DNA of 51,287 nt from Intestinibacter sp964449895 (GCA_964449895.1 CAYVBY010000016.1:1-51287), one strand, 5' to 3'. Counted from the first letter of the stretch, positions 1-8,445 are shown. Program-made: numbers and translations. Notes: generated by a model from the letters alone, not told the origin.

Positions 1-27
1 CTGACGACCGTTAGGCGTCAGTTAAGG

Positions 28-53
28 TGACATCTTTAAGATGTCATTTTTTT
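28..53 (+). terminator. Rho-independent terminator of an upstream transcript
   Basis: TGACATCTT (28-36) and AAGATGTCA (38-46) form a perfect stem followed by seven T (47-53). Just before it, CTGACG (1-6) and CGTCAG (16-21) form a second short GC-richer hairpin. The two consecutive hairpins look like the 3' end of an upstream gene or structured RNA that is cut off by the window edge; its identity cannot be read from what is left. Confidence 0.8.
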
Positions 54-176
54 ATATTTAGTTATAATAATGAAGCATATAATTAAAATTTAACAAAAAA
101 ATAATACAGATATATAAATAATATTATTATAATAATATAGAATAAGATATTAGTTTATTAATTAGGAGGATTAATT

Positions 177-857
177 ATGAAAAAAATTTTGATTATAGAT
201 GATGAGATTCATATAGTAGAACTTTTAAAATTCAATCTTGAAAATAATGGATACAAAGTTGATTATTCCTATGATGGATTTGATGGATATTTAAAGACAA
301 AAGAATTTAATCCTGATTTAATTATTTTAGATTGGATGCTTCCAAATATAACTGGAATAGATCTTTTGAAAAAAATTAGATCAGATGCAAAGTTAGAACA
401 AATTCCAGTGATAATGCTTACTGCAAAAAATATGGAAGAGGATAAATTAGAAGGATTGCATGAGGGAGCAGATGATTATATTACAAAGCCTTTTAGTATC
501 AAAGAGGTTTTAGCTAGAATAAGTTCAGTACTTAGAAGATATAAATATATACCTTCAGATAAGGAAGAAATTTTGAAGGCAGATGATATTGAAATAAATA
601 TTAGTAAACATCTAGTAACCAAAAAAGGACAAGCAATTGAATTAACGCTTAAAGAATTTCAAATACTTAAATTACTTCTTGAAAATAGAGGAAATGTTCT
701 TACTAGAACTTTTCTCTTAGATAAAATATGGGGTTATGACTACTATGGAGAAACTAGAACATTAGATGTACATATAAGACATTTAAGAAAAAAAATTGGA
801 GACCAAGAAGGACAGTATATCGAAACAATAAGAGGTGTTGGATATAAAATTAAATAA
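177..857 (+). CDS. phoB: Phosphate regulon response regulator PhoB/PhoP-type (OmpR family)
   Basis: DNA-binding response regulator of the phosphate-starvation two-component system. Residues 1-120 are a receiver domain with the acidic pair D9-D10, the phospho-acceptor D52 (in 'LILDWMLP'), a switch threonine in 'MLTAKN' and K105 in 'TKPF'. Residues about 130-226 are an OmpR/PhoB winged-helix domain ending in 'TIRGVGYKI'. The 226 aa length is normal. An AGGAGG sits 8 bases before the ATG. A TATAAT at 128-133 is a possible -10 but I see no good -35. The histidine kinase starts 15 bases downstream, and pstSCAB-phoU follow, which is the reason for choosing Pho over other OmpR-type regulators. Confidence 0.92.
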   Translation: MKKILIIDDEIHIVELLKFNLENNGYKVDYSYDGFDGYLKTKEFNPDLIILDWMLPNITGIDLLKKIRSDAKLEQIPVIMLTAKNMEEDKLEGLHEGADDYITKPFSIKEVLARISSVLRRYKYIPSDKEEILKADDIEINISKHLVTKKGQAIELTLKEFQILKLLLENRGNVLTRTFLLDKIWGYDYYGETRTLDVHIRHLRKKIGDQEGQYIETIRGVGYKIK

Positions 858-872
858 TACTGAGGTGATGAA

Positions 873-2177
873 ATGAACGATATACAATCTTTTAATGATA
901 TTTATATTTTTGTAATATTGATTTTATCAATTGTGACTATAATTTCAGTTAGATATACATTGAACTTAAGAAAATATTTAAAGGAATTTATGAATGTTTC
1001 TAAGGAAATTAGCAATAAAAATTTTAATGCTAGGATAAAAACACGTATGTCGGGTGAAATGGGAGAATTTGCAAATAACTTTAATTCTATGGGGGATACT
1101 ATTAAATTTACTATAGAAGAAGCAACAAATAAAAATATACAGCTTAAATCAATTATGCAAAGTGTATCTCATGGAATATTAGCGATTGATACTAAAGGAA
1201 AAATACTTCTTATAAATGATGTTGCAAAAGAAATGATAGACTGTGAAGAAGGTTTAGTTGAGGGAAGTAACATAAAACAGTTTATAAAAAGTAAAGTAAT
1301 ATTAGACAGCATTTTATATAATATCCCTGACAAAAATAGCGTTGTTATACAAAAGGATATAGATGAAGATTTAGTATATAAAATAAAAATAGATCCTGTT
1401 CACTTTAAAAATTTTGATGCTGTAACAGGATTTATCATAAATATAGAAGATATAACTCAAAATGTAAAGCTTGAAAATATGAGAAAGCAATTTGTGGCGA
1501 ATGTAAGTCATGAATTAAAAACTCCACTGACGCTTATAAAAGGTTTTATAGAAACTTTAATGATTACAGAAGATTTAGATGTAGATACAAAAAATAGATT
1601 TTTGACGATTATGGATAATGAAACTACTAGATTGACTAGATTAATAGATGATATTTTACTATTATCCACAGTTGAAAACAAAATGAAAAAGAAAATAGAG
1701 AAGGTAGACTTGTTTGAAGTTTTTGAAGAAGTAAATGAAGTAGTAAACTATATTGCTAAAAAGAAAAATATAAAAGTAAAATACGAGTTTGAAAATAAAG
1801 ATATTGATTTATGGGAATATTCAGGTTATATAAGACAAATACTTTTAAATATAATTTCAAATGCCATAAAATATACTGGCGAAAATGGAAATGTAAGTGT
1901 AAAACAATATACAAAATCTGAAAAAGTATTTATCGAGGTTAAGGATAACGGAATAGGAATACCAAAAGAAGATATAGATAGAATATTTGAAAGGTTTTAT
2001 CGTGTAGACAAGGCGAGAAGTAGAAGTGTTGGTGGTACAGGCCTTGGTCTTGCAATAACAAAGCACATGGTAAAAGCATTAAATGGAAATATAAAAGTAG
2101 ACAGCGAACTAGGTGTGGGTAGTACTTTTATAATAGAATTGCCATTTAATAAAGAATTTGCTAAAAAAGTCGGTTAA
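873..2177 (+). CDS. phoR: Phosphate regulon sensor histidine kinase PhoR-like
   Basis: Membrane-bound histidine kinase partner of the preceding regulator. One N-terminal membrane segment (about 9-28) leads into a HAMP-like linker (30-85), a PAS domain (about 92-195), a HisKA domain with phospho-acceptor H213 in 'NVSHELKTPLT', and an ATPase domain with the N box 'NIISNAIKY', G1 'DNGIGIP' and G2 'GGTGLGLAI'. The coding start follows GAGGTGATGAA. Unlike Bacillus PhoR there is no extracytoplasmic domain and only one clear membrane helix, as expected if phosphate status is read through Pst/PhoU. The assignment to phosphate rests on the kinase-regulator-pst order. Confidence 0.88.
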   Translation: MNDIQSFNDIYIFVILILSIVTIISVRYTLNLRKYLKEFMNVSKEISNKNFNARIKTRMSGEMGEFANNFNSMGDTIKFTIEEATNKNIQLKSIMQSVSHGILAIDTKGKILLINDVAKEMIDCEEGLVEGSNIKQFIKSKVILDSILYNIPDKNSVVIQKDIDEDLVYKIKIDPVHFKNFDAVTGFIINIEDITQNVKLENMRKQFVANVSHELKTPLTLIKGFIETLMITEDLDVDTKNRFLTIMDNETTRLTRLIDDILLLSTVENKMKKKIEKVDLFEVFEEVNEVVNYIAKKKNIKVKYEFENKDIDLWEYSGYIRQILLNIISNAIKYTGENGNVSVKQYTKSEKVFIEVKDNGIGIPKEDIDRIFERFYRVDKARSRSVGGTGLGLAITKHMVKALNGNIKVDSELGVGSTFIIELPFNKEFAKKVG

Positions 2178-2190
2178 TTTGATAATATAC

Positions 2191-2242
2191 AAAGAGTGTT
2201 GAAAAATAGAACAAAAATCTATTTAGTAATACTCTTTTTTTG
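2191..2242 (+). terminator. Terminator after phoBR
   Basis: AAAGAGTGTT (2191-2200) pairs with AATACTCTTT (2228-2237) with one G-U pair, followed by a run of T. It separates phoBR from the pst transcription unit. Confidence 0.85.
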
Positions 2243-2258
2243 TACTCAAAAATAGTAG

Positions 2259-2318
2259 ATAATTCTTTGAAATTTTTAAAATTGAAATAATTTTTATCAA
2301 TGTATTTCAAAGAATTAT
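2259..2318. repeat. 15-bp perfect inverted repeat between phoR and pstS
   Basis: ATAATTCTTTGAAAT (2259-2273) is repeated exactly inverted as ATTTCAAAGAATTAT (2304-2318) across a 30-base AT-rich loop. No T run follows, so it is not a standard terminator. It lies between the phoR terminator and the pst promoter; function unknown. Confidence 0.7.
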
Positions 2319-2365
2319 ACATATTTAAAAAATTTAAAATAAAGCTTTTTTTATGAATTTTCAGA

Positions 2366-2398
2366 TTAACCTGAAATTAACATACTTAACTCTATAAT
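2366..2398 (+). promoter_or_regulatory. Candidate Pho-box promoter of the pst operon
   Basis: Three TTAAC elements lie at 2366-2370, 2377-2381 and 2386-2390 (starts 11 and 9 bases apart), directly before a TATAAT at 2393-2398. There is no sigma-A -35 box. Direct TTAACA-like repeats with spacers near 5 bases in place of the -35 are the hallmark of PhoP/PhoB-activated promoters. About 150 bases of leader follow, containing two ribosome-binding-like GGAGG sequences (near 2454 and 2496) before the one used by pstS. Confidence 0.6.
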
Positions 2399-2554
2399 AA
2401 CTTATGCTTAATAAAGGCTTAAGATATATTAGGTAACATATAAAGTGTAAAGAGGAGGTAAAGAAAAGCCAAGTCACAAAATTTTAAATCTGTTTGGAGG
2501 AATAAAATAAAAAAGGTGCTAATAAAAAATTAAAAATATATTGGAGGAAAAATT

Positions 2555-3379
2555 ATGTTTAGAAAAAGATTAGTAGCAATTTTAGCAGGTACTTTATTAG
2601 TAAGTTCACTTGTAGGATGTAGCACAGGAGGTTCAGGAAGTGATTCAAGTAAAATTACAATATCAGGTTCAACTTCAGTAGGGCCAACAATGGAAGTTTT
2701 AGCAGAAGATTATCAAAAAGCAAATGAAGGAATAACAATAGAAGTTCAACAAGTAGGTTCATCTGCAGGTATAACAAATACAATAGACGGAACTTCACAA
2801 ATAGGAATGTCTTCAAGAGATTTAAAAGATGAAGAAAAATCAGAATTACAAGAATACCAAATAGCAATAGATGGTATAGCAGTAATAACAAATTCAGCAA
2901 ATAAAGTAAAAGATTTAACATTAGATCAAGTAAAAGATATATATACAGGAAAAATAACTAACTGGAAAGAAGTTGGTGGAGCTGATGCAGATATAGTTGT
3001 TGTATCAAGAGAAGATGGTTCAGGAACAAGAGATGGTTTCCAAGAAATAGTGGGATTTGAATCAGAAGAGTTAAGTTCTGATGCTCAAATATCAGATGGT
3101 TCAGGAAATATTAAAACAACTGTTCAAGGAAATGAAAATGCAATAGGATATATCTCATTTGGATATTTAGATGATTCTATAAATGCAGTTCAAATTGGTG
3201 GTGTAGAACCAAAAGAAGAAAATGTTTATAATGATACATATCCAATATCAAGACCATTCTTATTAGTAACTAAAGGTGAAGCAACTGGCGATGTAAAATC
3301 TTTTATAGATTATATATTAAGCGATGAAGGTCAAAAAATAATAGAAGAACAAGGTTTCATGAGTGTTAACGAAAAATAA
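2555..3379 (+). CDS. pstS: Phosphate ABC transporter substrate-binding lipoprotein PstS
   Basis: High-affinity inorganic phosphate receptor anchored on the outer face of the membrane. A signal peptide with lipobox 'SLVGC' puts the lipidated cysteine at residue 22, followed by a Gly/Ser-rich linker. The mature protein begins with the PstS motif 'ISGSTSVGP' and contains 'SREDGSGTRDGF', the phosphate-binding loop of the family. The length of 274 aa is typical for the short clostridial form. A strong GGAGG precedes the ATG. It is first in the pst operon; a hairpin follows before pstC, which would fit higher PstS than PstCA levels. Confidence 0.95.
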   Translation: MFRKRLVAILAGTLLVSSLVGCSTGGSGSDSSKITISGSTSVGPTMEVLAEDYQKANEGITIEVQQVGSSAGITNTIDGTSQIGMSSRDLKDEEKSELQEYQIAIDGIAVITNSANKVKDLTLDQVKDIYTGKITNWKEVGGADADIVVVSREDGSGTRDGFQEIVGFESEELSSDAQISDGSGNIKTTVQGNENAIGYISFGYLDDSINAVQIGGVEPKEENVYNDTYPISRPFLLVTKGEATGDVKSFIDYILSDEGQKIIEEQGFMSVNEK

Positions 3380-3414
3380 TAAAAATTAAATAGTTAATAT
3401 TTTAGATAGTTTTT

Positions 3415-3443
3415 ACTAGGCTGTTTCTTAGAGATAGCCTAGT
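3415..3443 (+). repeat. Intercistronic hairpin pstS-pstC
   Basis: ACTAGGCT (3415-3422) and AGCCTAGT (3436-3443) form a perfect 8-bp stem with a 13-base loop. No long T run follows, so it is more likely an mRNA-processing, stabilising or partial termination element after the abundant pstS cistron than a full terminator. Confidence 0.6.
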
Positions 3444-3466
3444 ATTTTAGAAAGGAGGAACTTAGA

Positions 3467-4387
3467 TTGGAAAATATTGAATCAATTAAGATAAAAGAAA
3501 GTGGTTCATCTAATAAAAATAAAAGCAAATATGTGCTTGAATTTATAACAGAAAAAATTTTTATGATAAGCGCTTTTGTAGCAGTAATAAGTTTATTGCT
3601 TATAATAGGGTTTGTATTTTATAAAGGTTTAATGCCTTTTGTAACAGAAGGATATTCATTTATAGATTTTATATTTGGAACTAAATGGTTACCTAGTTCT
3701 GGTAAGTTTGGAATTAGTGCAATGATAGTAACATCAATGGTAGCAACAATAGGTGCTTTGATAATAGGTGTTCCAACAGGAATATTAGCAGCAATATTTA
3801 TAGCTGAAATTTGTCCTAAAAGATATGCAAGAGTAATTTCAACAGCAGTAGAACTTTTGTCAGGTATACCATCAGTACTTTATGGGATATTTGGTTTAGC
3901 AGTAATAGTGCCAGCCATACAAAAAGTATTAAGCCTTCCTAAAGGACAAAGCTTATTAGCAGTGATTATAGTATTAGCAATTATGATGCTTCCAACAATA
4001 ATATCTTTATCAGAAACAGCAATTAGAGCGGTGCCAAAAGCATATAAAGAAGGATCTTTAGCACTTGGCGCATCGAAAATAGAAACAATATTTAAAGTTA
4101 CAGTACCAGCAGCTAAATCGGGAATATTAGCTGGGGTAATACTTGGAATAGGTAGAGCACTAGGTGAAACAATGGCAGTAATTTTAGTAGCGGGAAACTC
4201 AACAGCAATGCCTACATCACTATTTGATAGTGCTAGACCGCTTACAACAAATATAGCGTTAGAGATGGGATATGCAGCAGGAACACATCAAAATATGTTA
4301 TTTGCAACAGGGGTTGTATTATTCATATTCATAATAGTTATAAATTTAATATTAACTAAATTAACTTCTAAAGGAGTTGATAGATAA
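3467..4387 (+). CDS. pstC: Phosphate ABC transporter permease PstC
   Basis: Inner-membrane permease subunit. It starts at a TTG with AAAGGAGG just upstream; no ATG is better placed. After a charged N-terminus there are about six membrane segments, and the binding-protein-dependent permease (EAA) loop is visible in 'AYKEGSLALGASKIETI' followed by 'GRALGETMAV', a PstC signature. The length is 306 aa. The stop codon overlaps the pstA start (TAATG), indicating translational coupling. Confidence 0.94.
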   Translation: MENIESIKIKESGSSNKNKSKYVLEFITEKIFMISAFVAVISLLLIIGFVFYKGLMPFVTEGYSFIDFIFGTKWLPSSGKFGISAMIVTSMVATIGALIIGVPTGILAAIFIAEICPKRYARVISTAVELLSGIPSVLYGIFGLAVIVPAIQKVLSLPKGQSLLAVIIVLAIMMLPTIISLSETAIRAVPKAYKEGSLALGASKIETIFKVTVPAAKSGILAGVILGIGRALGETMAVILVAGNSTAMPTSLFDSARPLTTNIALEMGYAAGTHQNMLFATGVVLFIFIIVINLILTKLTSKGVDR

Positions 4388-5229
4388 TGGAAAATAATTT
4401 AAAAGCGAGAAAGAAAAAAGATAATTTATTAATTTCATTAGTATATTTATCAGCGATTATTACAGTGGGCTTGCTAGTAGTGATTGTCGGATTTATATTT
4501 ATAAAAGGTATAGGAAAAATAAATCCAAACTTTTTATTTTCTGACTACTCAGCAAGTGGAAACGGTGGAATACTTCCAATGATAATGACAACAGTATATA
4601 TGGTTTTAGTATCAATATTAGTTGCAACACCAATAGGAATTTTAGCAGCAGTTTATTTACAAGAATATGCAAAACAAGGAAAGTTAGTTAGAGTGATAAG
4701 ATTTGCAACAGAATGTCTATCAGGTATACCTTCAATAGTATATGGGTTATTCGGCGGTATATTCTTTGTTGTAGCATTGAAACTACAATATTCAATATTA
4801 TCAGGTGGTTTAACGGTAGCAATTATAATACTTCCAACAATAATCCGTTCAACAGAAGAAGCTTTAAAAACTGTACCAGATACTTATAGAGAAGCATCTT
4901 TAGGACTTGGGGCAACAAAATTTCAAACACTTTATAAAGTAATATTGCCAAGTGCAATTCCTGGAATACTTTCTGGAGTAATTTTATCAATAGGTCGTGT
5001 AATAGGTGAATCAGCAGCAATATTATTAACAGCAGGAACAGTTGCAAAAATGCCACTTTCAGTATTTGATAGCGCAAGAACACTTACAGTTCACGCTTAT
5101 TTACTAACAAAAGAAACCGGCGATATCCAAACAGCATGTGGAGTAGGGATAGTATTAATAGTAATTGTATTTGCTTTAAATACAATTGCTAAATTGGTAG
5201 CTAACAAATTAAATAAAGCAAATTATTAG
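4387..5229 (+). CDS. pstA: Phosphate ABC transporter permease PstA
   Basis: Second permease subunit, pairing with PstC. It is 280 aa with about six membrane segments, an EAA loop 'TYREASLGLGATKFQTL' and the conserved 'GRVIGESAAILLTAG'. Its ATG shares one base with the pstC stop. The gene is followed by an AT-rich 112-base gap before pstB with no terminator seen, so the operon continues. Confidence 0.94.
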   Translation: MENNLKARKKKDNLLISLVYLSAIITVGLLVVIVGFIFIKGIGKINPNFLFSDYSASGNGGILPMIMTTVYMVLVSILVATPIGILAAVYLQEYAKQGKLVRVIRFATECLSGIPSIVYGLFGGIFFVVALKLQYSILSGGLTVAIIILPTIIRSTEEALKTVPDTYREASLGLGATKFQTLYKVILPSAIPGILSGVILSIGRVIGESAAILLTAGTVAKMPLSVFDSARTLTVHAYLLTKETGDIQTACGVGIVLIVIVFALNTIAKLVANKLNKANY

Positions 5230-5341
5230 AAATAAAATATGTAAATAAATTATTTATCAAATAGATTTATTTTAGATAAATATAAGGTGAAAATTTATTT
5301 TGAAATATATCAATTAAGATATATATAAGGAGATTAGCAAT

Positions 5342-6106
5342 ATGAATTTAGAAACTAAAACTAAAATAAAAGTTAACGACTTAGACTTGTATTACGGAGA
5401 AAATCAAGCTTTAAAAAGAATTAACATAGATATAAAAGAAAATGAGGTAACAGCATTAATTGGACCTTCAGGATGTGGAAAATCAACATTTTTAAGATGT
5501 TTGAATAGAATGAATGATTTAATAGATTGCGTAAAAATAAATGGAAAAATATATATGGACGATGAAGAAATACTTACAACTAATGATGTAATAAGTCTTA
5601 GAACTAAAGTTGGAATGGTGTTTCAAAAGGCAAACTTATTTCCAATGAGCATATATGACAATGTAGCCTATGGACCAAGAAATCAAGGAATAAAAGACAA
5701 AAAAATATTAGATAAAATAGTGGAAGAAAGTTTAAAAGGTGCAGCTATTTGGGATGAAGTTAAGGATAGATTAAAATCACCAGCACTTGGTTTATCAGGA
5801 GGGCAACAACAACGTGTTTGTATAGCTAGAACTATAGCTATGAAGCCAGATGTTATATTAATGGATGAACCAACATCAGCACTAGATCCAATATCAACTT
5901 CAAAGGTAGAAGAATTAATGTCTACCTTAAAAGAAAAATATACTATAGTAATAGTTACTCACAATATGCAACAAGCAGCACGTATATCAGATAAAACTGC
6001 GTTTTTTTTAAACGGTGAGTTAATAGAGTTTGATGATACAAAAAAAATATTTACAGTTCCTACAGATAAACGTACAGAGGATTATATTACAGGAAGATTC
6101 GGTTAA
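5342..6106 (+). CDS. pstB: Phosphate ABC transporter ATP-binding protein PstB
   Basis: ATPase of the phosphate importer. The Walker A 'GPSGCGKST' is at residues 41-49, the ABC signature 'LSGGQQQR' and Walker B 'VILMDEP' are in the middle, and the H-loop is 'IVTHNMQQA'. 'FLRCLNRMNDLI' is a PstB-specific segment and the C-terminal 'TEDYITGRFG' is the usual PstB ending. Length 254 aa. AAGGAG precedes the ATG. Confidence 0.96.
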   Translation: MNLETKTKIKVNDLDLYYGENQALKRINIDIKENEVTALIGPSGCGKSTFLRCLNRMNDLIDCVKINGKIYMDDEEILTTNDVISLRTKVGMVFQKANLFPMSIYDNVAYGPRNQGIKDKKILDKIVEESLKGAAIWDEVKDRLKSPALGLSGGQQQRVCIARTIAMKPDVILMDEPTSALDPISTSKVEELMSTLKEKYTIVIVTHNMQQAARISDKTAFFLNGELIEFDDTKKIFTVPTDKRTEDYITGRFG

Positions 6107-6163
6107 AAATAATTCTGTAATTATAAACTATAGTTAAATTTTGAAATTTAAGGAGACGGAAAA

Positions 6164-6820
6164 ATGACTAATACTACTTTAGAAATAAGTATAAAAAATT
6201 TAAGAGAATATACAATAAGAATGATGGAAAAATGTGAAGATGCAGTAGATTTATCTGTAAAAAGTATGATTACAAAGGACGTTAATTTAGCTAAAAAAGT
6301 TATAAAAAATGATGATGATATAGATATATTAAGAGAATATATAAGAGATAGAAGTATAGAATTAATGGCTTTACATCAACCAATGGCAAGGGATTTAAGA
6401 GAAATATATGCTTTAGCAGATATTTGTACTGAATTAGAAAGAATAGGAGACTATGCAGAAAACATAGCTTCTGAAGTTTTAATAATAGCAGGAGAAGATT
6501 ACATAAAAGAGCTTATAGATATACCTAAAATGACTGAATACTGTTTAGAAATGTTAAAAGGATTAAAAATTGCATTTATAGAACACGATATAGATTTATC
6601 TTACCAAATAGCTTCTATAGATGACAAAATAGATGAGCTTTATATTAGAGTAAGACAGGACTGTTTAAAAGTTATGCATGAAAATCCAGAAAAAAATATA
6701 AATCAAGGTGTAAGGTTATTATTTGTAGGAAGATATCTAGAAAGAATAGGAGATCATATAACAAATATATGTGAAAAAATCGTATATGCTAGAAATGGAA
6801 AAATGATAGAATTAGGATAA
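6164..6820 (+). CDS. phoU: Phosphate signalling protein PhoU
   Basis: Cytoplasmic metal-binding helical-bundle protein that links Pst transport to PhoR activity and represses the Pho response. Two tandem PhoU repeats (about 15-105 and 118-210) each carry an acidic E/DxxxD-type motif, seen in 'ELERIGDYAENIA' and 'YLERIGDHITNICE'. The length of 218 aa is typical. It is the last gene of the pst unit, 57 bases after pstB and before a strong terminator. Confidence 0.94.
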   Translation: MTNTTLEISIKNLREYTIRMMEKCEDAVDLSVKSMITKDVNLAKKVIKNDDDIDILREYIRDRSIELMALHQPMARDLREIYALADICTELERIGDYAENIASEVLIIAGEDYIKELIDIPKMTEYCLEMLKGLKIAFIEHDIDLSYQIASIDDKIDELYIRVRQDCLKVMHENPEKNINQGVRLLFVGRYLERIGDHITNICEKIVYARNGKMIELG

Positions 6821-6879
6821 AATTAATTTTTATAAATTGGTTATTTTCTCAAATAAATATTAAATATACAATCCAAAAG

Positions 6880-6912
6880 AGTATAGTAGATGAAAGTCTA
6901 CTATACTTTTTT
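6880..6912 (+). terminator. Terminator of the pst-phoU operon
   Basis: AGTATAGTAGA (6880-6890) and TCTACTATACT (6897-6907) form a perfect 11-bp stem with a 6-base loop and a T tail. Confidence 0.92.
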
Positions 6913-7121
6913 GATTTTACATTTGAAAAATTTTTAGAATAAAGATTTCTTTGTTTTTAGTGATTATTCATAAAAGAAAGATTATCAAATTTTATCGTGA
7001 TAATTACAACAATATATATTTTTTTACTCAAGAATAGGAAAAAATATGTATTAATTTTTGATATATTTTAAGCTAATATAAGTATATAAAAATATTCATA
7101 AAAGGAGAAATTGATAAAAAT
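6913..7121. other. AT-rich spacer before the aldolase gene
   Basis: No gene, RNA or convincing promoter was found in this stretch. It holds a short segment (AATAAAGATTTCTTT near 6940) that recurs before the RelA/SpoT gene near 49400, and GATTATCAAATT near 6979 that resembles only half of a FabT box. Confidence 0.5.
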
Positions 7122-7799
7122 ATGAAATTAATAATAGACCATGCTAATTTAGAAAAAATAAAAGAAATCTATTCATACTATCCTGTAGATGGAGTTACTA
7201 CAAATCCATCTATATTAGCTAAGGAAAAGAGAAATCCTTATGAAGTATTAAAAGAAATTAGAGAGTTTATAGGAAAAGACGGAGAATTACATGTACAAGT
7301 AATATCTAAAATAGCTGAAGATATGATAAAGGAAGCTTATAAAATAATAGAAGTATTAGGACAAAATACTTATATAAAAATACCAGTTACAAGAGAAGGC
7401 TTAAAAGCTATAAAAATTCTTTCTAAGGAAGGAATAAATATTACTGCAACTGCTATATATACACAAATGCAAGGATATTTAGCTGGAAAAGCTGGTGCTA
7501 AATATGCAGCTCCTTATGTAAATAGAATAGATAATTTGGGTGCAAATGGAATACAATCTGCAAAAGATATTCATGATATTTATGTAAAGAATAATATAAA
7601 TACAGAAGTTTTAGCTGCAAGCTTTAAAAATTCTCAACAAGTTTTAGAGCTTGCAAAATACGGTATAGGTGCAGCTACAATTTCTCCAAGTGTAATGGAG
7701 GGACTTATAAAATTAGATGCAGTAGAATGTGCAGTTCAAGCTTTTATTGATGATTTTGAAGAAGTTTGTGGTGAAGGTGCTACAATGCTTAATATTTAA
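7122..7799 (+). CDS. Transaldolase / fructose-6-phosphate aldolase-like protein
   Basis: Small class I aldolase of the transaldolase family (TalC/FSA/MipB type), 225 aa, forming a Schiff base on a lysine. 'GVTTNPSILAKE' near residue 24 is the family N-terminal signature, and K86 in 'TYIKIPVT' is the predicted Schiff-base lysine. 'NITATAIYTQMQG' and the terminal segment around 'GIGAATISPSVM' also match. Either the transaldolase step of the pentose phosphate pathway or fructose-6-phosphate aldolase activity is possible, and sequence reading cannot decide. It is a single-gene unit ended by a bidirectional terminator. Confidence 0.85.
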   Translation: MKLIIDHANLEKIKEIYSYYPVDGVTTNPSILAKEKRNPYEVLKEIREFIGKDGELHVQVISKIAEDMIKEAYKIIEVLGQNTYIKIPVTREGLKAIKILSKEGINITATAIYTQMQGYLAGKAGAKYAAPYVNRIDNLGANGIQSAKDIHDIYVKNNINTEVLAASFKNSQQVLELAKYGIGAATISPSVMEGLIKLDAVECAVQAFIDDFEEVCGEGATMLNI

Positions 7800-7806
7800 T
7801 TAAATA

Positions 7807-7844
7807 AAAAGTATAGCGGGCATGAAAATCTGCTATACTTTTTT
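7807..7844. terminator. Bidirectional terminator between the aldolase gene and bioY
   Basis: GTATAGCGGG (7811-7820) pairs with TCTGCTATAC (7829-7838, G-U pairs included), flanked by AAAAA on the left and TTTTTT on the right, so it can work on both strands for the convergent genes. Confidence 0.88.
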
Positions 7845-7848
7845 GATA

Positions 7849-8391
7849 TTATTTTACGACAAAATTAAAAAATATTCTTTTATAAATGATTTCGCCAACT
7901 TTACTGGCAAAAAATAATTTTAATATATCCATAGGTATAAATGGAATTACACAATAAAGTATGCTATGTATAAAGCTATTTCCAGTTACTAATGAAAATA
8001 CTATTGTTCCTAATAAGTAATCTATTGTTAGTCCTAAAATCATACTAATAATTACTAAAAATTGTGAATTACACTTCTCTTTAGTATATCCAATTAATAA
8101 AACCATAAGAGGATATCCAAGTAAAAATCCCCCTGTAGGGCCAAATAAAACGCCTATTCCTCCACGAAATTGTGTAAATACAGGAAGCCCTATTAAACCT
8201 AAAAATAGATAAATTAAAGTAGCTATAAATCCAGATTTAGAACCTAATATAAGTCCTGTTAAAAATATTGAAAATATTTGCATTGTAAAAGGTATAGCTG
8301 TAAAAGGTAGAGGTATAGATATTTGAGATAAAATAGATATTAATGCAGCAAATAATCCACAGAAAATAATTTCTCTAGTTGAAATTTTCAT
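7849..8391 (-). CDS. bioY: Biotin ECF transporter substrate-binding protein BioY
   Basis: Integral membrane S-component that binds biotin and works with a shared energy-coupling module (EcfAAT, not in this window). It has about six membrane helices, the conserved 'GSKSGFIATLIYLFLGLIG' with 'GLPVF', and 'LFGPTGGFLLGYP', which is the BioY signature. I place the start at the ATG at 8391 (180 aa) because TTGGAGG lies 8 bases upstream; a longer TTG reading would start inside that ribosome binding site. A candidate BirA operator lies 26 bases upstream. Biotin is needed by the AccB protein encoded further along. Confidence 0.92.
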   Translation of the reverse strand: MKISTREIIFCGLFAALISILSQISIPLPFTAIPFTMQIFSIFLTGLILGSKSGFIATLIYLFLGLIGLPVFTQFRGGIGVLFGPTGGFLLGYPLMVLLIGYTKEKCNSQFLVIISMILGLTIDYLLGTIVFSLVTGNSFIHSILYCVIPFIPMDILKLFFASKVGEIIYKRIFFNFVVK

Positions 8392-8416
8392 ATAAATATC
8401 CTCCAATTTAAATAAA

Positions 8417-8445
8417 AGTAAACTTTTATAAAAAATAAGTTAACA
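8417..8445 (-). promoter_or_regulatory. Candidate BirA (biotin repressor) operator upstream of bioY
   Basis: On the minus strand the region reads TGTTAAC, 15 bases, GTTTACT. The biotin repressor box of Firmicutes is two such half-sites about 14-16 bases apart. The first half is perfect as I recall it and the second differs in two positions. Its place just before bioY supports the call. Confidence 0.5.

Noticed and set aside
6970..6995. GATTATCAAATT resembling a FabT box
   Set aside because: The left half lacks TTTGAT, and the downstream gene is a transaldolase-like enzyme; only half a site.
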